This document shows positions 5,481 to 6,118 of a stretch of 6,118 nucleotides of DNA, in pieces. The stretch spans positions 1-6,118 of the forward strand of contig JABFWJ010000159.1 in assembly GCA_013362295.1 (NCBI GenBank), read 5' to 3'. How positions within the stretch are numbered: position 1 is the stretch's first letter; every line of letters begins with the position of its first letter. The translations under genes were made by a program, and so were the position numbers. Origin of the DNA: Thermoleophilia bacterium (GTDB lineage: Bacteria > Actinomycetota > Thermoleophilia > Gaiellales > Gaiellaceae). Below the pieces are notes generated by a model. It searched no databases. It was not told the origin of the DNA and was given only the letters and a program-made list of their open reading frames with translations.

Positions 5481-6118
5481 GTCTCGGCAACCGCGGTTGG
5501 CCGGGAGTCGCCGCCGAGCCGCCAGAGGTACTCGGCGGGGAAGTCGACGCGGACGCGCGCTCCCACCGGCGGCGCCTCGTCGGACGGGACGTGCGCCTCG
5601 AGTGCGAACCGGTCGCCGCGCAGCTTCAGCCGTACGTAGCTTCCCTGGAAGTCGGCCCCGCGCACCTCGGCGATGAGCGGGCCGTCCGCCCCGATCCGGA
5701 CGCGCTCCGGTCGGATCACGAACACCGCTTCGCCGTCGTCGCCTTCGCTCGCGATCCTGGCGCCGCCGACGAGCAGCAGCCCGTCCTCGACCATGCCGTG
5801 GATGAGGTTGGCGCCGACAAAGCGGGCGGCGGCAGCGCTCCTGGGCCGCTCGAACAGGGATTGCGGGGTGTCGTGTTGGATGATCGTTCCCTCGAGCAGG
5901 AGCGCGACCTGCTGTCCGAGCTCGGCCGCCTCGGCCCGATCGTGGGTGACGAAGATGGTCGTCAGGGCGCGCTCCTCCTGTGTCGTCACGATCAGGCGGC
6001 GCAGCTCTTCGCGGCGGTTCGGATCGACCGCGGCGAGCGGCTCGTCGAGCAGCAGTAGTTCGGGCTCGCTGCAGAGCGCACGTGCGAGCGCGACCCGCTG
6101 CTGCTCGCCGGTCGAGAG
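5468..6118 (-). CDS. ABC transporter ATP-binding subunit, PotA/FbpC-like with TOBE domain (N-terminal part outside window)
   Basis: The frame enters at 6118 and runs to a TAG at 5470-5468, giving 216 visible residues; Walker A and Q-loop lie beyond the edge. Residues 1-15 are the ABC signature and following helix, LSTGEQQRVALARAL (usual LSGGQ; here T replaces the first G and E the Q). Walker B is LLLLDEP at 21-27 with catalytic E26, the D-loop is LAAVD (28-32), and the switch His is H59 in FVTHD. The part from about residue 105 on, containing FVIRPERVRI and GSYVRLKL, is a C-terminal TOBE domain as in PotA, FbpC and CysA importers, where it regulates or stabilises the dimer. It should energise the two permeases whose genes lie on the same strand, although an opposite-strand gene separates them by 610 bp. 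The inner GTG at 5989 is not the start, since the signature motif lies upstream of it. Substrate is unknown. Confidence 0.94.
   Translation of the reverse strand, partial: LSTGEQQRVALARALCSEPELLLLDEPLAAVDPNRREELRRLIVTTQEERALTTIFVTHDRAEAAELGQQVALLLEGTIIQHDTPQSLFERPRSAAAARFVGANLIHGMVEDGLLLVGGARIASEGDDGEAVFVIRPERVRIGADGPLIAEVRGADFQGSYVRLKLRGDRFALEAHVPSDEAPPVGARVRVDFPAEYLWRLGGDSRPTAVAETWTG

Noticed and set aside
5591..6058. Plus-strand open frame opposite the ATPase.
   Set aside because: The minus strand shows Walker B, H-loop and TOBE sequence here; the plus-strand product has no recognisable motif.
1..6118. CRISPR arrays, tRNA or rRNA genes, insertion sequences, phage genes.
   Set aside because: No direct-repeat array, cloverleaf, transposase motif or terminal inverted repeats were found on reading both strands.

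Overview
The window is very GC-rich (by eye around 70%), with GC-dominated third codon positions, several GTG starts and tightly packed or overlapping genes. Together with the protein flavour (ECF sigma factor, ZAS anti-sigma protein, glutaredoxin-like protein, HAD remnant), this suggests a high-GC actinobacterium, possibly of the Thermoleophilia type. That assignment is inference from sequence style only; no rRNA or marker gene is present.

Left part, plus strand (2-2383): the 3' end of an ECF sigma factor gene, then after 36 nt a full-length membrane GGDEF-EAL protein (657 aa). Its cyclase motif, inhibitory I-site and phosphodiesterase motifs all look intact, and an extracytoplasmic sensor region lies between two membrane segments. 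Middle (2380-3279): a broken minus-strand gene for a type II haloacid-dehalogenase-like protein, then a plus-strand pair encoding a small zinc-binding anti-sigma-like protein (71 aa) and an 86-aa glutaredoxin/GST-N-like protein with a CPC motif. Sigma factor, anti-sigma protein and thiol-redox protein form a plausible regulatory set, here split by the c-di-GMP gene and the dead HAD gene.

Right part (3276-6118): a minus-strand ABC importer of the spermidine/iron/thiamine/Ynj type. It has two separate permeases (8-nt overlap, translationally coupled) and a PotA-like ATPase that runs off the window. Between ATPase and permeases, on the opposite strand and filling the gap almost exactly, is a CDP-alcohol phosphatidyltransferase gene. 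The gene combination recalls the E. coli ynj locus (ynjBCD transporter plus ynjF), suggesting that transport and membrane-lipid head-group chemistry are linked. The solute-binding protein, if present, lies outside.

Two architectural themes stand out. First, all three convergent gene ends (2380-2383, 3276-3279, 5468-5471) share a 4-nt stop-codon overlap (CTAA or CTAG) placed in the loop of an inverted repeat. Second, the divergent GTG starts at 4857 (minus) and 4875 (plus) are exactly 18 bp apart around a near-symmetric -10-like heptamer, as expected for a bidirectional promoter making leaderless transcripts. No tRNA, rRNA, CRISPR array or insertion sequence was seen.
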